This document shows positions 35,921 to 44,617 of a DNA stretch of 51,144 nt, in pieces. Position 1 is the first letter of the stretch, and each line of letters starts with the position of its first letter. A program made the translations under genes and the position numbers. Location: contig CAKZUP010000113.1 of the NCBI GenBank assembly GCA_937922945.1, forward strand, positions 1 to 51,144, given 5' to 3'. Source of the DNA: an uncultured Granulosicoccaceae bacterium. GTDB taxonomy: Bacteria; Pseudomonadota; Gammaproteobacteria; Granulosicoccales; Granulosicoccaceae. The notes beneath the pieces were generated by a model. It did not search any database, was not told the origin of the DNA, and worked only from the letters and a program-made list of their open reading frames with translations.

Positions 35921-36624
35921 TATCCTCCCAGAAAACTTTTTCGAACTTCAGGGTCGTTCAACAGAGCCTGACCTGTGTCGGTATAACGGTTGCGGCCTTG
36001 CACTAACACATAGCCTTTATCTGCAATATTCAGGGCTTGTCGTGCATTTTGTTCCACCATCAATACCGATATACCAATGCGCGCAACTTCTATTATCCGA
36101 TCGAACAATTCATCCATAACTATCGGGGATACACCCGCGGTTGGTTCATCTAGCATGAGTAACTTGGGTTGGGTCATTAGAGCGCGACCTACTGCCACTT
36201 GCTGGCGCTGACCACCTGACAACTCCCCAGCATTCTGCTTGCGCTTATCTTTGAGAATAGGAAAGAGTTCAAACACCTGCTCCATGGTTGAATTTATGTC
36301 GTCGCGGCGCAAGAATGCCCCCATCTCCAAATTCTCTTCTACTGACATGGACGGAAATACATTGCGTGTTTGCGGCACAAACGCCATGCCTTTTGCCACG
36401 CGATCTTGTGGCGAAAGCTTTGTTATGTCTTCACCATCAAGCATGACGCGCCCGGTATGAATATCCAACATACCAAAAACGGCTTTCATGGCAGTTGATT
36501 TTCCAGCCCCATTAGGGCCTACGATAACCGCTATCTCACCTTTCTCAGCAGCTATGGTGCAATCGTGCAATATATCTGCACCACCATAGCCCCCGGTCAT
36601 GTTTTCACCGATGAGGTAACTCAT
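35920..36624 (-). CDS. livF: Branched-chain amino acid ABC transporter ATPase LivF
   Basis: A 234-residue ATPase of the usual LivF size. Walker A is VGPNGAGKST, the signature is LSGGQRQQVAVGRAL, Walker B is LLMLDEPTAGVSP, and FVPQTRNVFPSMSVEENL is the family Q-loop region. The switch position carries Gln in LMVEQN, normal for LivF. It overlaps livG by four bases. Confidence 0.94.
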   Translation of the reverse strand: MSYLIGENMTGGYGGADILHDCTIAAEKGEIAVIVGPNGAGKSTAMKAVFGMLDIHTGRVMLDGEDITKLSPQDRVAKGMAFVPQTRNVFPSMSVEENLEMGAFLRRDDINSTMEQVFELFPILKDKRKQNAGELSGGQRQQVAVGRALMTQPKLLMLDEPTAGVSPIVMDELFDRIIEVARIGISVLMVEQNARQALNIADKGYVLVQGRNRYTDTGQALLNDPEVRKSFLGG

Positions 36625-37397
36625 GAGGCTGCCTTGTTTTTTAAACCAGTACCAAGATAAGCCTCTATAACTTGTTCGTTCGCTTTTATTTCGCTTAATG
36701 TTCCTTCAGCCAGTACAGTGCCCTCAGCCATAACGATGACCGGGTCGCAGAGTTTATCGATAAAATCCATATCATGTTCGATAACGCAAAAGGTATAACC
36801 ACGCTCTTTATTTAAGCGAAGAATGGCATCACCAATCGTATTTAATAACGTTCGGTTAACGCCAGCTCCCACTTCATCCAGAAACACCACTTTCGCATCA
36901 ACCATCATGGTTCGACCCAGCTCTAACAGCTTTTTCTGTCCACCCGAGAGATTGCCAGCGAGTTCATTGGCAACATGCGTAATTTCAAGAAAATCGATAA
37001 CTTCGTTGGCTTTTTCCAACACAGACGCCTCTTGTGCCATGACTTTCTTTCGGGAAAACCAGACATCGCGCAATGATTCGCCCGCTTGATTTCCCGGAAC
37101 CATCATCAGGTTTTCGCGAACCGTCAATGATGAGAATTCGTGTGCGATTTGAAAGGTACGCAACATACCTTTGTGAAACAACTCATGGGGCGGCAAGCCC
37201 GTAATATCTTCACCATCCAGAAAAACACTGCCACCACTCGGTGTGTAAACACCGGCGATAACATTGAACAAAGTGGTTTTTCCGGCACCGTTTGGTCCGA
37301 TTAATCCGGTAATAGAGCCCGCTGCAATTTCCAGGGAGGCATTATTAACTGCGGTGAAACCACCAAACTTCTTCGTCAAATTCTGGACTTTAATCAT
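36621..37397 (-). CDS. livG: Branched-chain amino acid ABC transporter ATPase LivG
   Basis: A 258-residue ATPase with Walker A IGPNGAGKTT, signature NLSGGQKKLLELGR, Walker B VVFLDEVGAGVN and switch His in VIEHDMDF. Note that the usual DEP after Walker B is DEV here, a mild deviation in a position that varies. It follows livK after a 182-bp gap holding a terminator-like hairpin. Confidence 0.93.
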   Translation of the reverse strand: MIKVQNLTKKFGGFTAVNNASLEIAAGSITGLIGPNGAGKTTLFNVIAGVYTPSGGSVFLDGEDITGLPPHELFHKGMLRTFQIAHEFSSLTVRENLMMVPGNQAGESLRDVWFSRKKVMAQEASVLEKANEVIDFLEITHVANELAGNLSGGQKKLLELGRTMMVDAKVVFLDEVGAGVNRTLLNTIGDAILRLNKERGYTFCVIEHDMDFIDKLCDPVIVMAEGTVLAEGTLSEIKANEQVIEAYLGTGLKNKAAS

Positions 37398-37541
37398 AGC
37401 TGGAGTTAGAGGAACGCTTATTCTTATAAACCAATAAAAATACGGCTCAGTTCGTTCAGGCCATTGAACAGTTGAGGTTTAATCAGCAAGCTATATCGAT
37501 CGACAGGCAACATTGCGGCAAACAACTAACGCGGGATCAAA

Positions 37542-37565
37542 AAAGCGGCCCACGAATGGACCGCT
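37542..37565 (-). terminator. Intrinsic terminator/attenuator between livK and livG
   Basis: Read on the minus strand, a 9-bp stem AAGCGGTCC / GGGCCGCTT (one G-T pair, 6-base loop ATTCGT) is followed directly by a run of six T. It begins 15 bases after the livK stop. It should stop most transcripts after the binding-protein gene and let a fraction continue into livGFHM, giving more binding protein than membrane complex. Confidence 0.75.
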
Positions 37566-37579
37566 TCCGGGTTTAAAGC

Positions 37580-38767
37580 TTAGCGATAGCCAACAGTTGA
37601 CAAAGCACCATCTTTAATTTCAATTTCACGGTAGTTACCAGCACTTTCACCAGCACCAATCAATTCAACGTTAGATGCACCAACGTAGTTGATTTCGCCA
37701 CCACCGGCTAATATCTCAAGACCTTTGGCCAATTCACCTGGAAGAATCTCTTCACCCGGCGCATTAGCAACGCTCATTAACGTATCCTTATACTTTGAAG
37801 GGTCAGTTGAACCAGCGGCTTGCATCGCAAGCATGATGAGCGCAGCAGCGTCATAAGATTCAGCAGCGAAAGGAGAAGTAGCATCATACCCTTCAGCTAA
37901 TTCGGCCAATTGGGCAGCACCAGGGCTATCTGTACCAGGCACTTGACCAAAAGAACCATTTAAATCTGAACCAATCGCTGCAGGCAATGCATCGCCAACC
38001 ATGCCATCTGGCAATACAAAGGTTTCAAATGCACCCGTGTCGAGTGAACTCTGAATAATCCCTTTACCACCTTGGTCGAGATAACCGGCAACCACAAGTA
38101 CTTCGCCACCAGCAGAGGCTAATGCACCTACTTCTGCAGAGTAGTCTGCCTTACCATCTTCATGAGCTGCGGAAATAGTGACTGAGCCACCAGCAGCTTC
38201 AAAAGCAGTTTGGAATGCATCGGCAAGACCTTTACCGTAATCGTTGTTTGTGTAGGTTAGTGCAACCTCTTTATAACCTTTGTCCATGATTACGTCTGTC
38301 ATCACCACACCTTGACGAGCATCAGAAGGCGCTGTACGGAAGAACAAACCGTTATCTTCAACCGTTGATAAAGCTGGTGATGTAGCAGATGGCGAGACCA
38401 TAACCATACCGTTAGGAAGTGCAACGTTGGTTAATGCAGCAGTAGTGACACCTGAGCAATCGCCACCGATAACGCCTGCAACTTTGTCTGATGTAATTAA
38501 TCGTTCAATAGCCGCAGTTGCCGCCGCTGCATCAACACAGGTTGTATCAGCACGAACAGGCATTACAGTGGTGCCGTCAAGCAACTTACCCGACTCACTC
38601 ACTTCAGCAATTGCGTGTTCCGCACCAGCTGACATGTTGACAACGAGCGATTCGATTGGACCTGTAAATCCAAGAAACACGCCTAACTTGATTTCATCAG
38701 CCATAGCTGAACCGGCAGCAGTGCTGAGTCCAACAGCAATTGCTGATGATAAGACTAATTTTTTCAT
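37580..38767 (-). CDS. livK: Branched-chain amino acid-type ABC transporter substrate-binding protein
   Basis: A 395-residue periplasmic binding protein of the Leu/Ile/Val type I fold. The signal peptide is MKKLVLSSAIAVGLSTAAG and is cleaved after AMA. Mature motifs include IKLGVFLGFTGPIES at the start, VMVSPSATSPALS and LFFRTAPSDARQGVVM, with ligand-contacting Ser/Thr in the SPSATSP loop. ATG 38767 is chosen because of GGAGAG seven bases upstream and the signal peptide. The true ligand may be any aliphatic or polar amino acid or amide; LivK-like proteins vary. It is the first gene of the liv operon. Confidence 0.93.
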   Translation of the reverse strand: MKKLVLSSAIAVGLSTAAGSAMADEIKLGVFLGFTGPIESLVVNMSAGAEHAIAEVSESGKLLDGTTVMPVRADTTCVDAAAATAAIERLITSDKVAGVIGGDCSGVTTAALTNVALPNGMVMVSPSATSPALSTVEDNGLFFRTAPSDARQGVVMTDVIMDKGYKEVALTYTNNDYGKGLADAFQTAFEAAGGSVTISAAHEDGKADYSAEVGALASAGGEVLVVAGYLDQGGKGIIQSSLDTGAFETFVLPDGMVGDALPAAIGSDLNGSFGQVPGTDSPGAAQLAELAEGYDATSPFAAESYDAAALIMLAMQAAGSTDPSKYKDTLMSVANAPGEEILPGELAKGLEILAGGGEINYVGASNVELIGAGESAGNYREIEIKDGALSTVGYR

Positions 38768-39149
38768 ATATAGCTCTCCAAAAATGGCTACCCGAACCAC
38801 AACTGTTGCCCGGTATTAAGTCAGCTTTCGTTAGTTACAAAAAGCCGACATGAGTATGCTGGTTAAAAAATTCGACGCACCAACGCAACGATGTTGGGCT
38901 TGAATGATTTTCCACGTGGGGATTCTATCAATATTCAGGCTTGGAGCGGCGCCTTAAGTATCAGATAGCGCAGTGCTTGGAGCGTAATAGACAGCTGGCC
39001 AATGAAATCTGACGCAGAGCACACTATTCAATGGCGATCGATGAGCTTAAAAGTGAACTTGAGGCACTAATAAGCGAAGAACATTCGCGGGTTGTGAATC
39101 TTAAGTGCCAATAAACCGAAGCCGTTGCACTACGGGTGCCGTTTTCGGC
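38768..39149. other. Intergenic region upstream of livK
   Basis: A 382-base gap between livK and the SDR gene, both on the minus strand. Apart from the possible livK promoter it holds an imperfect hairpin (39116-39148, CCGAAG...TTTCGG with an inner GCAC/GTGC) right after the SDR stop, followed on the minus strand by a short T-rich stretch, a weak terminator candidate. A 27-codon plus-strand frame (39031-39114) has no ribosome-binding site. Confidence 0.45.
38813..38840 (-). promoter_or_regulatory. Possible sigma-70 promoter of livK
   Basis: On the minus strand, TTGTAA (38840-38835) and TAATAC (38818-38813) are 16 bases apart, and the livK start follows about 45 bases later. The -35 matches well and the -10 only moderately. 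Confidence 0.3.
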
Positions 39150-39902
39150 CTAGCAGGTGTAGTTCATGCCAAGCCTGCCACCATCAACATAGATTGTTTC
39201 GCCAGTAATATAACTGGCTTTGTCGCTGCATAGAAATGCCACGACATTGGCGATTTCATCTGGTTCACCAACACGTTTTAACGGTGTGCGGGATAAAACG
39301 GTTTGCATGGCTTCCGCCGATGCATTAACCGCTGCCATCATTTCCGTGTCTATTGACCCCGGCCCAACCGCATTCACTCTGATGCCATGTGTGGCTAATG
39401 CCAGTGAGCTGGATTTGGTTAGCTGATTAACACCACCTTTTGACGCACAGTAAGCAGGTATAGTCGGTATAGCAACTTGCGCGTTGATTGATGACATATT
39501 GACGATGCTACCTGAGAGCTTCTCTCGCACCATGCTCTTTGCAGCTCTTTGCAACACAATGAATGTACCGGTAAGGTTTACAGCCAACACGCGCTGAAAG
39601 TCTTCCACACTGGTTTCCAGAAAATCATTGGGTTTTCCAATGCCGGCATTGTTGACCAGCATAGTAACTACGCCCAGCTTATTTTCTATCTGGTCAAATA
39701 AATGGTTTACCTGGTCAGCGTCAGACACATCACATGCAATAGCTAAAGCGCCGTTCCCCAACGATTCTGCAGCTGCCTGAACACCTGCTTCGTTAATGTC
39801 AGAGAGTACAAGCTGCGCACCCATTTCACCCAAGGCTTTCGCGCACGCCAAGCCAATCCCTTGCGCTGCACCAGTTATAAGTGCTATCGGTTGTTCAGAC
39901 AT
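39150..39902 (-). CDS. Short-chain dehydrogenase/reductase (SDR, FabG-like)
   Basis: A 250-residue classical SDR. The cofactor loop TGAAQGIG (10-17), NNAG (84-87), catalytic Ser138 (NMSS), Tyr151 and Lys155 (YCASK), and the PGSIDTEM segment are all present. Asp35 at the end of strand 2 (LVLSDIN) favours NAD(H) over NADP(H). It ends [19 protein letters not shown], close to sugar/sorbitol or gluconate-type dehydrogenases. It lies 133 bases downstream of an HpaI-type aldolase on the same strand, so a shared sugar-acid pathway is plausible. The intervening space is filled with 15-bp tandem repeats. Confidence 0.9.
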   Translation of the reverse strand: MSEQPIALITGAAQGIGLACAKALGEMGAQLVLSDINEAGVQAAAESLGNGALAIACDVSDADQVNHLFDQIENKLGVVTMLVNNAGIGKPNDFLETSVEDFQRVLAVNLTGTFIVLQRAAKSMVREKLSGSIVNMSSINAQVAIPTIPAYCASKGGVNQLTKSSSLALATHGIRVNAVGPGSIDTEMMAAVNASAEAMQTVLSRTPLKRVGEPDEIANVVAFLCSDKASYITGETIYVDGGRLGMNYTC

Positions 39903-39945
39903 AAATCCTCTTTATAATTTTGGTGCAGGTTTTGGTGCAATTTTG

Positions 39946-40020
39946 TTTACTGCAATGTCGTTTACTGCAATGCCGTTTACTGCGATGCCGTTTACTGCAA
40001 CGTTGTTTACTGTAAGGTGC
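39946..40020. repeat. Five 15-bp tandem repeats between aldolase and SDR genes
   Basis: Five copies of a unit close to TTTACTGCAATGCCG occupy 39946-40020 with no spacers: copies 1-3 differ by one or two bases, copies 4-5 by more. The pair GGTTTTGGTGCA/TTTTGGTGCAA just to the left (39919-39940) adds a further 13-bp near-repeat. The array is in the leader of the minus-strand SDR gene, 15 bases after the aldolase stop. Confidence 0.9.
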
Positions 40021-40035
40021 CAGCTTCAAAACCGC

Positions 40036-40803
40036 CTATTTCAGTTCGGCCTTGACATCGGCCAACAACTTATCAGCACCTCGCGCCAGCAATGCAAGAT
40101 CGGACCCGCAAGCGACAAAGGTAAATCCATCGTTCAGCAATCGAGACGCTTTGCCTGCATCTAAAACCAATGTTCCGGCAGGCTTGCCGACAGCTTCCAC
40201 TTGTTTAGCGGCGTTCGTAATGTGTTCCCAAAGTTGGGCGTCGCTGGTTTGACCAAGCTTTCCCATATCTGCTGACAGATCTGCCGGCCCGAAAAAAACA
40301 CCATCTACACCATCTACGCTTGCGATAGCTTCGACTTGATTCAGCGCATGCATTGTTTCTATTTGCACAATGACGCAGACTTCATCATGCACCTTGTCGA
40401 AATAGTCTGACACCCTGCCAAAATGATTCGCACGTGTGGTTCCACTTACACCGCGTATCCCTTGAGGTGGGTAACGCGTGGCACTGACCGCCATTTTGGC
40501 TTCTTCTGGTGACTGTATCATTGGAAACAACAGGGACTGCGCACCAACATCCATCAGGCGCTTCACTAATACTGAATCATTCCACATGGGTCGGGCTACC
40601 GGAGCGCTGTTACCAGATTGCAAAGCCTGCATCTGACTCATTAATAAACCGACTTCATTAGGCGAATGCTCCATGTCGAGCAGCGCCCAGTCGTAGCCTG
40701 CCGTAGCGACGATATCGGCAGCATAGTTACTGCATAAACTAACCCACAAACCAACCTGTGGCTGACGCGCTTTTATCGCTTTTAAAAAGGTATTGGTTTG
40801 CAT
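40036..40803 (-). CDS. HpcH/HpaI-family aldolase (2-keto-3-deoxy acid type)
   Basis: A 255-residue class II pyruvate aldolase. Motifs: LLDMEHSPNE (catalytic region), PPQGIRGVSGTTRANHFG, VQIETMHALNQV (metal-binding Glu) and GVFFGPADLSADMG (second metal Asp). These proteins cleave 4-hydroxy-2-oxoheptanedioate or 2-dehydro-3-deoxy-glucarate-like substrates to pyruvate and an aldehyde. ATG 40803 has AAAGGA seven bases upstream and beats the GTG at 40809. It precedes an SDR on the same strand, suggesting sugar-acid catabolism. Confidence 0.9.
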   Translation of the reverse strand: MQTNTFLKAIKARQPQVGLWVSLCSNYAADIVATAGYDWALLDMEHSPNEVGLLMSQMQALQSGNSAPVARPMWNDSVLVKRLMDVGAQSLLFPMIQSPEEAKMAVSATRYPPQGIRGVSGTTRANHFGRVSDYFDKVHDEVCVIVQIETMHALNQVEAIASVDGVDGVFFGPADLSADMGKLGQTSDAQLWEHITNAAKQVEAVGKPAGTLVLDAGKASRLLNDGFTFVACGSDLALLARGADKLLADVKAELK

Positions 40804-40999
40804 GGGCACATCCTTTAGTCTGTTACTGTCGATTTTCGGCTCTAGTGTATCGCGAATTGAGCGACTTGATTAACCATCAGGGCGCATAAATATTCCAGCA
40901 GGCAAAGTCATTCCGCATAGCAATCGTATATTGGACCAGTTTGCGTAGTGGTTGCGCTAACATTCCATTCTGTATTTACACACTAACCAGCCAATTTGA

Positions 41000-42940
41000 A
41001 TGATGCCAGAATACATTCCAAATCACCGCCCGCAATTCGGACGATTATTCGCAGGCATTCTGCTGGTGTTGATATTCTCAGCCTGTACTAGCAGCGACAA
41101 CTCCCAAAGCACAACAGGCGGCACAACAGGCGGCACAACAGGCGGCACAACAGGCGGCCAAGTCGATGGTCCGCTGGGGCCACTGCCCAACCCACCGCTA
41201 ACCGCAGCTCCGTCGCAAGATGATGAACCGATTGCTGAACCCGCAAGCTTTAACACCTCAACCGATTTGCAATTAGTACGCAACCCGGTCCCACGCAGCG
41301 AAGCACCTGCCACCAACCGATACACCGATGCCGACTTTGAATCAGGCCCCTTGCCTGCCGATATAACAATACCGGACGATGTTAACCCAGAATTTAACAG
41401 CGCCCCCGACTTTGAAAACATACAGAATATTGAAGCAGTCGCCGGGCAGCAGCTAGAGATCGTTTTCAAACCCATTGATGCCGATGGCGAACTGCCGGGA
41501 ATGTTTCCGGTTGCGCTTGCTCCGGGCGCTTCATTCGATGACAATTTTGATGGCAGCAAAACCTATCGCTGGCAACCGCTACAAAACGATATCGGAATTA
41601 ATGCGTTTGCTGTAACAGCGGTTGATTCGCAAAACAGCCTATACAGAAATACTCGCACTATTTTAATTCGCGTGCGCCTGCCGGATGATGAAACACAGAT
41701 TCCGAACGTGCCACCAACTCTCGACCCAATTGGCCCACACACTGCCAGAGTTAACGACCCAGTTGTATACGAATTCAAAGGTATTGACTTAAATGGCACA
41801 GTTCCAACGCTAGAATTGCTGTCAAGCTTACCCAATGCAAGTTTTTCAAATCACCCACTGTACGAAGATATCTACACCCTTCGCTTTATTCCAACAAGCA
41901 CGGGAGAGATGAATGTTCAAGTACTGGTAAGAGACTCTGTTGATAGCAACCTGACAACAACCGAAAACGTAACAATCAATGTACTGCCTATACAAGCGTT
42001 TGAACGTACTGGTCAACGCTTGCGTGATTTGGCAGCAGTCAGGGGCATTCAATTCGGCTACGCCTCTTTACAGGAATACTATCACCGGCCAGACGGTGGG
42101 GTATACGCTGACATTGCGGCAGACGAATTTGACTTGGTGACACCTGAGAACGCCATGAAGATGAATGAAATTAATCCATCTGCCGGACAATATCAATTTG
42201 CCGACATTGATAATCTAGTCGCCTTCGCAAGACTCAACAACATGCAAGTACACGGACACCCTGTTATTTGGCACCGGCAACTCCCGGAATGGATTGAAAC
42301 CGCAAATGCCGCAGAGCTTGAAGGACACATGCGTGAATATATTCATCGCCTGATGAATCGCTATCGCGACGATATCGCGCTGTGGGATGTTGTTAATGAA
42401 CCTATAGGTGATAGCGGTGGCTACAGAGATTCGCTCTGGTACAACGCTTTGGGCGAAACCTATTTAGAAACAGCATTCCACCAAGCCAGAACAACTGCTC
42501 CGAACGCAACGCTTCTGCTAAACGACTTCGATATTGCGATCAACGGACCCAAGGCTACTACGCTTTTTACCATGCTTAACAATCTGCTGGAACGCGGTGT
42601 ACCGATTGATGGTGTTGGATTTCAATTACACGTGTTTAGCGACTTTAATCAGATTGATGAAGTACGCGCAAACTTTCAGAAAGTTGCTGATTTAGATTTA
42701 GACATCTACATAACCGAACTCGATGTTGGGTTGCGTGAAACTGACGATCTGCAGGCTCAGGCAAACGTATATGCGTCACTTATTAGCGTATGCCTGCAAC
42801 AGCCGCGCTGTAAAGCCATTCAGACTTGGGGATTCACCGATCAATATTCGTTTCGGGAGAATGTTCATCCGCTCATGTTCGATACAGCCTACCAAACCAA
42901 ACCTGCGTATCAAGCCATTCAAAATGCGCTGGGCAATTAG
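41000..42940 (+). CDS. GH10 endo-1,4-beta-xylanase lipoprotein
   Basis: A 646-residue lipoprotein xylanase. The lipobox is IFSAC (Cys29), followed by a Thr/Gly linker encoded by four exact 12-bp repeats, two Ig/cadherin-like beta domains (about 130-226 and 235-330), and a GH10 barrel from about 335. The catalytic pair is Glu467 (acid/base, DVVNEP) and Glu573 (nucleophile, ITELDV); VHGHPVIWHRQLPEW and TPENAMKMNE are further GH10 marks. It should sit on the cell surface and cleave xylan. The first ATG (41000) and the next (41003) are equally possible. Neighbours for sugar-acid use (aldolase, SDR, Gfo/Idh) lie nearby, but no xylosidase is in the window. Confidence 0.93.
   Translation: MMPEYIPNHRPQFGRLFAGILLVLIFSACTSSDNSQSTTGGTTGGTTGGTTGGQVDGPLGPLPNPPLTAAPSQDDEPIAEPASFNTSTDLQLVRNPVPRSEAPATNRYTDADFESGPLPADITIPDDVNPEFNSAPDFENIQNIEAVAGQQLEIVFKPIDADGELPGMFPVALAPGASFDDNFDGSKTYRWQPLQNDIGINAFAVTAVDSQNSLYRNTRTILIRVRLPDDETQIPNVPPTLDPIGPHTARVNDPVVYEFKGIDLNGTVPTLELLSSLPNASFSNHPLYEDIYTLRFIPTSTGEMNVQVLVRDSVDSNLTTTENVTINVLPIQAFERTGQRLRDLAAVRGIQFGYASLQEYYHRPDGGVYADIAADEFDLVTPENAMKMNEINPSAGQYQFADIDNLVAFARLNNMQVHGHPVIWHRQLPEWIETANAAELEGHMREYIHRLMNRYRDDIALWDVVNEPIGDSGGYRDSLWYNALGETYLETAFHQARTTAPNATLLLNDFDIAINGPKATTLFTMLNNLLERGVPIDGVGFQLHVFSDFNQIDEVRANFQKVADLDLDIYITELDVGLRETDDLQAQANVYASLISVCLQQPRCKAIQTWGFTDQYSFRENVHPLMFDTAYQTKPAYQAIQNALGN
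41111..41158 (+). repeat. Four exact 12-bp tandem repeats inside the xylanase linker
   Basis: ACAACAGGCGGC is repeated four times without change and encodes Thr-Thr-Gly-Gly units directly after the lipidated cysteine. Exact copies at the DNA level suggest recent expansion by slippage, which would lengthen or shorten the surface tether. Confidence 0.9.
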
Positions 42941-42969
42941 CCTTTTACAATGACTCAAAGCTCAGCACA

Positions 42970-43590
42970 TTAACGCTCTTGTGACTCGTAACTAAAGTGG
43001 ATTTCACCATTACCCAGCTCGCCTAGCATTTGCTCTAACGCCACATTTTCAGATTGGGGCACCAACAGTTCAACGTGGATTACGTCTTCAAACCGCTTTT
43101 CGCCCATATGTACATGAGTTCCTGCCAACTTGTATTCCAACGCGTCATACAACGCGTACGGCACTTGCAACTGCCATTTAAACTGAACATATTTTGTTTG
43201 TGTTTCAAGCTCGCTAAATGCATGACTGACCGACTGAGAATAAGCGCGAACCAAACCACCAGCGCCAAGCTTCACACCGCCAAAATAACGTGTAACAACA
43301 ACCGCAACATGGCCGAAACCCGAATGCTGCAACACATTTAACATTGGCTTGCCAGCAGTCCCTTTGGGCTCACCATCATCACTTTGGTCTTGTTGGAAAA
43401 TATCGGTTGGGCTACCGGCAAGCATCGCCCAGCAATGATGGTTTGCATCTGGATAGGCTTTGCGAATAGTCTGAATAAAGTGTTTGGCTGCCGCCTTATC
43501 TTGCACGTAGTCCACCGTTGTGATGAACTTGCTGCGTTTTATCTCAAGCTCAAAACGCTGCTGTCGGGCGGGAACCTGAAAACTGTCCAT
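42970..43590 (-). CDS. yigZ: YigZ family protein (IMPACT/UPF0029)
   Basis: A 206-residue protein. The N-terminal UPF0029 domain shows IKRSKFITTV, NHHCWAMLAGS, DDGEPKGTAGKPML and RYFGGVKLGAGGLVRAY, which are the family signature; the C-terminal DUF1949 region follows (about 140-200). The family is related to eukaryotic IMPACT; its bacterial role is not settled and a proposed link to translation or peptide handling is not shown here. Normal length. Convergent with the xylanase gene (29 bases between stops). Confidence 0.93.
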   Translation of the reverse strand: MDSFQVPARQQRFELEIKRSKFITTVDYVQDKAAAKHFIQTIRKAYPDANHHCWAMLAGSPTDIFQQDQSDDGEPKGTAGKPMLNVLQHSGFGHVAVVVTRYFGGVKLGAGGLVRAYSQSVSHAFSELETQTKYVQFKWQLQVPYALYDALEYKLAGTHVHMGEKRFEDVIHVELLVPQSENVALEQMLGELGNGEIHFSYESQER

Positions 43591-43658
43591 GTGCTCAGGT
43601 TATGCGCGAGCTGCAAAGTGACCATATAGGCTGTAACCCACTGAGGCCGCTAAGGTGT

Positions 43659-44396
43659 CTACTGAGCGCGACGGTATTGTCCGAGTAAATCCAACGAAAT
43701 GGGTCGAGTTTCCGGTGTTGTGCCGTCATAACCTTCAAGGTCTATGTTCCCAACGTACAACCTGCCATCTTGCACCAACACAATGTCGTATTCAATTCGT
43801 GCCAGATACGCATCTTTACCCAAGAAATTTTCTTCTGGTATCGGCGCATTATCCACAGTTGCTTCATCAAAATGGAAATCGACTTCCTGAGCGCTGCCGA
43901 GCGAAACCTCGCGCGTGCCGCCAGTAGGCACGGTGGTTGCGCTTTGCTGAACTGTTGATCCACTCAGAACCAAACCTAACGAGGCAGGAACAGTACACTC
44001 CTGATCGCGAAACACACTAAAATTCCACAGCATTCGAGCACCAATGACACTTAAGGTCTCACTTCTGAAAAACCCGCCAGCGTATTCGAGACAACCTGTT
44101 TCCCAATCACCTTGCAACTCGGGTATGGCCGCTGCGCCGACAACATCTGTGCCAGAGCCTGTTGTTCCGACGGAATCTGAACCGGTTGTGGTGCCCGCCG
44201 TATCGCCTGCAGTGCTATCAGAGTTGGCAGTAGAGCCACCGCCGGTTGAATCATCACCATCTGCGCCAGTGCCTGATGTTGTGGACCCGGTTGTTTCGCC
44301 GCCATCGATTGGAGAGGCACCGCCAGAACTACTGCATGCACCGAGCATAAGGCTCAGGCTGGCAACCACAATTATTGTTTTTGTTTGAACTAGCAT
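43659..44396 (-). CDS. Lipoprotein with Thr/Gly/Ser-rich linker, unknown function
   Basis: A 245-residue lipoprotein (lipobox LGAC, Cys21). Residues 22-88 are a low-complexity Thr/Gly/Ser/Asp linker like that of the xylanase. Residues 90-245 form a beta-rich domain starting LQGDWETGCLEYAGG, with two cysteines (GCLEY and QECTVP) that may pair. I do not recognise the domain; there are no catalytic motifs. GGGA lies five bases before ATG 44396. It is divergent from the GlcG/HbpS-like gene. Confidence 0.7.
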   Translation of the reverse strand: MLVQTKTIIVVASLSLMLGACSSSGGASPIDGGETTGSTTSGTGADGDDSTGGGSTANSDSTAGDTAGTTTGSDSVGTTGSGTDVVGAAAIPELQGDWETGCLEYAGGFFRSETLSVIGARMLWNFSVFRDQECTVPASLGLVLSGSTVQQSATTVPTGGTREVSLGSAQEVDFHFDEATVDNAPIPEENFLGKDAYLARIEYDIVLVQDGRLYVGNIDLEGYDGTTPETRPISLDLLGQYRRAQ

Positions 44397-44492
44397 TAAT
44401 TTCCCGACCCGAAGGTATTGTCATACCAAGATAGTAAACAATGCACCAACGAAGAACCAGAAATATTTACCAAATAGACCGATTTACGGCTC

Positions 44493-44522
44493 TTGCAGAT
44501 AACTCATTGATCTGAATATAAA
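44493..44522 (+). promoter_or_regulatory. Possible sigma-70 promoter of the GlcG/HbpS-like gene
   Basis: TTGCAG (44493-44498) and TATAAA (44517-44522) are 18 bases apart in the divergent region, about 95 bases before ATG 44618. Moderate match only. Confidence 0.3.
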
Positions 44523-44617
44523 TTTAATATGTGTACACTTATGACATCTTTCTGAAGCAGCACAGATGCGCTTTTAAGACTTACAATGCGCCCACCCTTT
44601 CCAACGAGAATAGAAGC

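Noticed and set aside
39031..39114. 27-codon amphipathic plus-strand frame upstream of livK
   Set aside because: No ribosome-binding site and no recognised family.
39946..40020. Tandem repeats considered as a CRISPR array
   Set aside because: Units are 15 bp with no spacers and no cas genes are present.
39796..40164. 122-residue plus-strand frame across the 15-bp repeats, encoding FTAMP-like units
   Set aside because: The repeat length is a multiple of three, which keeps any frame open; the frame overlaps the ends of two real genes and has no ribosome-binding site.
41023..41559. 178-residue minus-strand frame opposite the xylanase N-terminus
   Set aside because: It arises from the repeat and low-complexity linker read on the other strand (VVPPVVPP pattern).
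44044..44388. 114-residue plus-strand frame opposite the low-complexity lipoprotein
   Set aside because: A Pro/Val/Ser-rich antisense shadow of the Thr/Gly linker.
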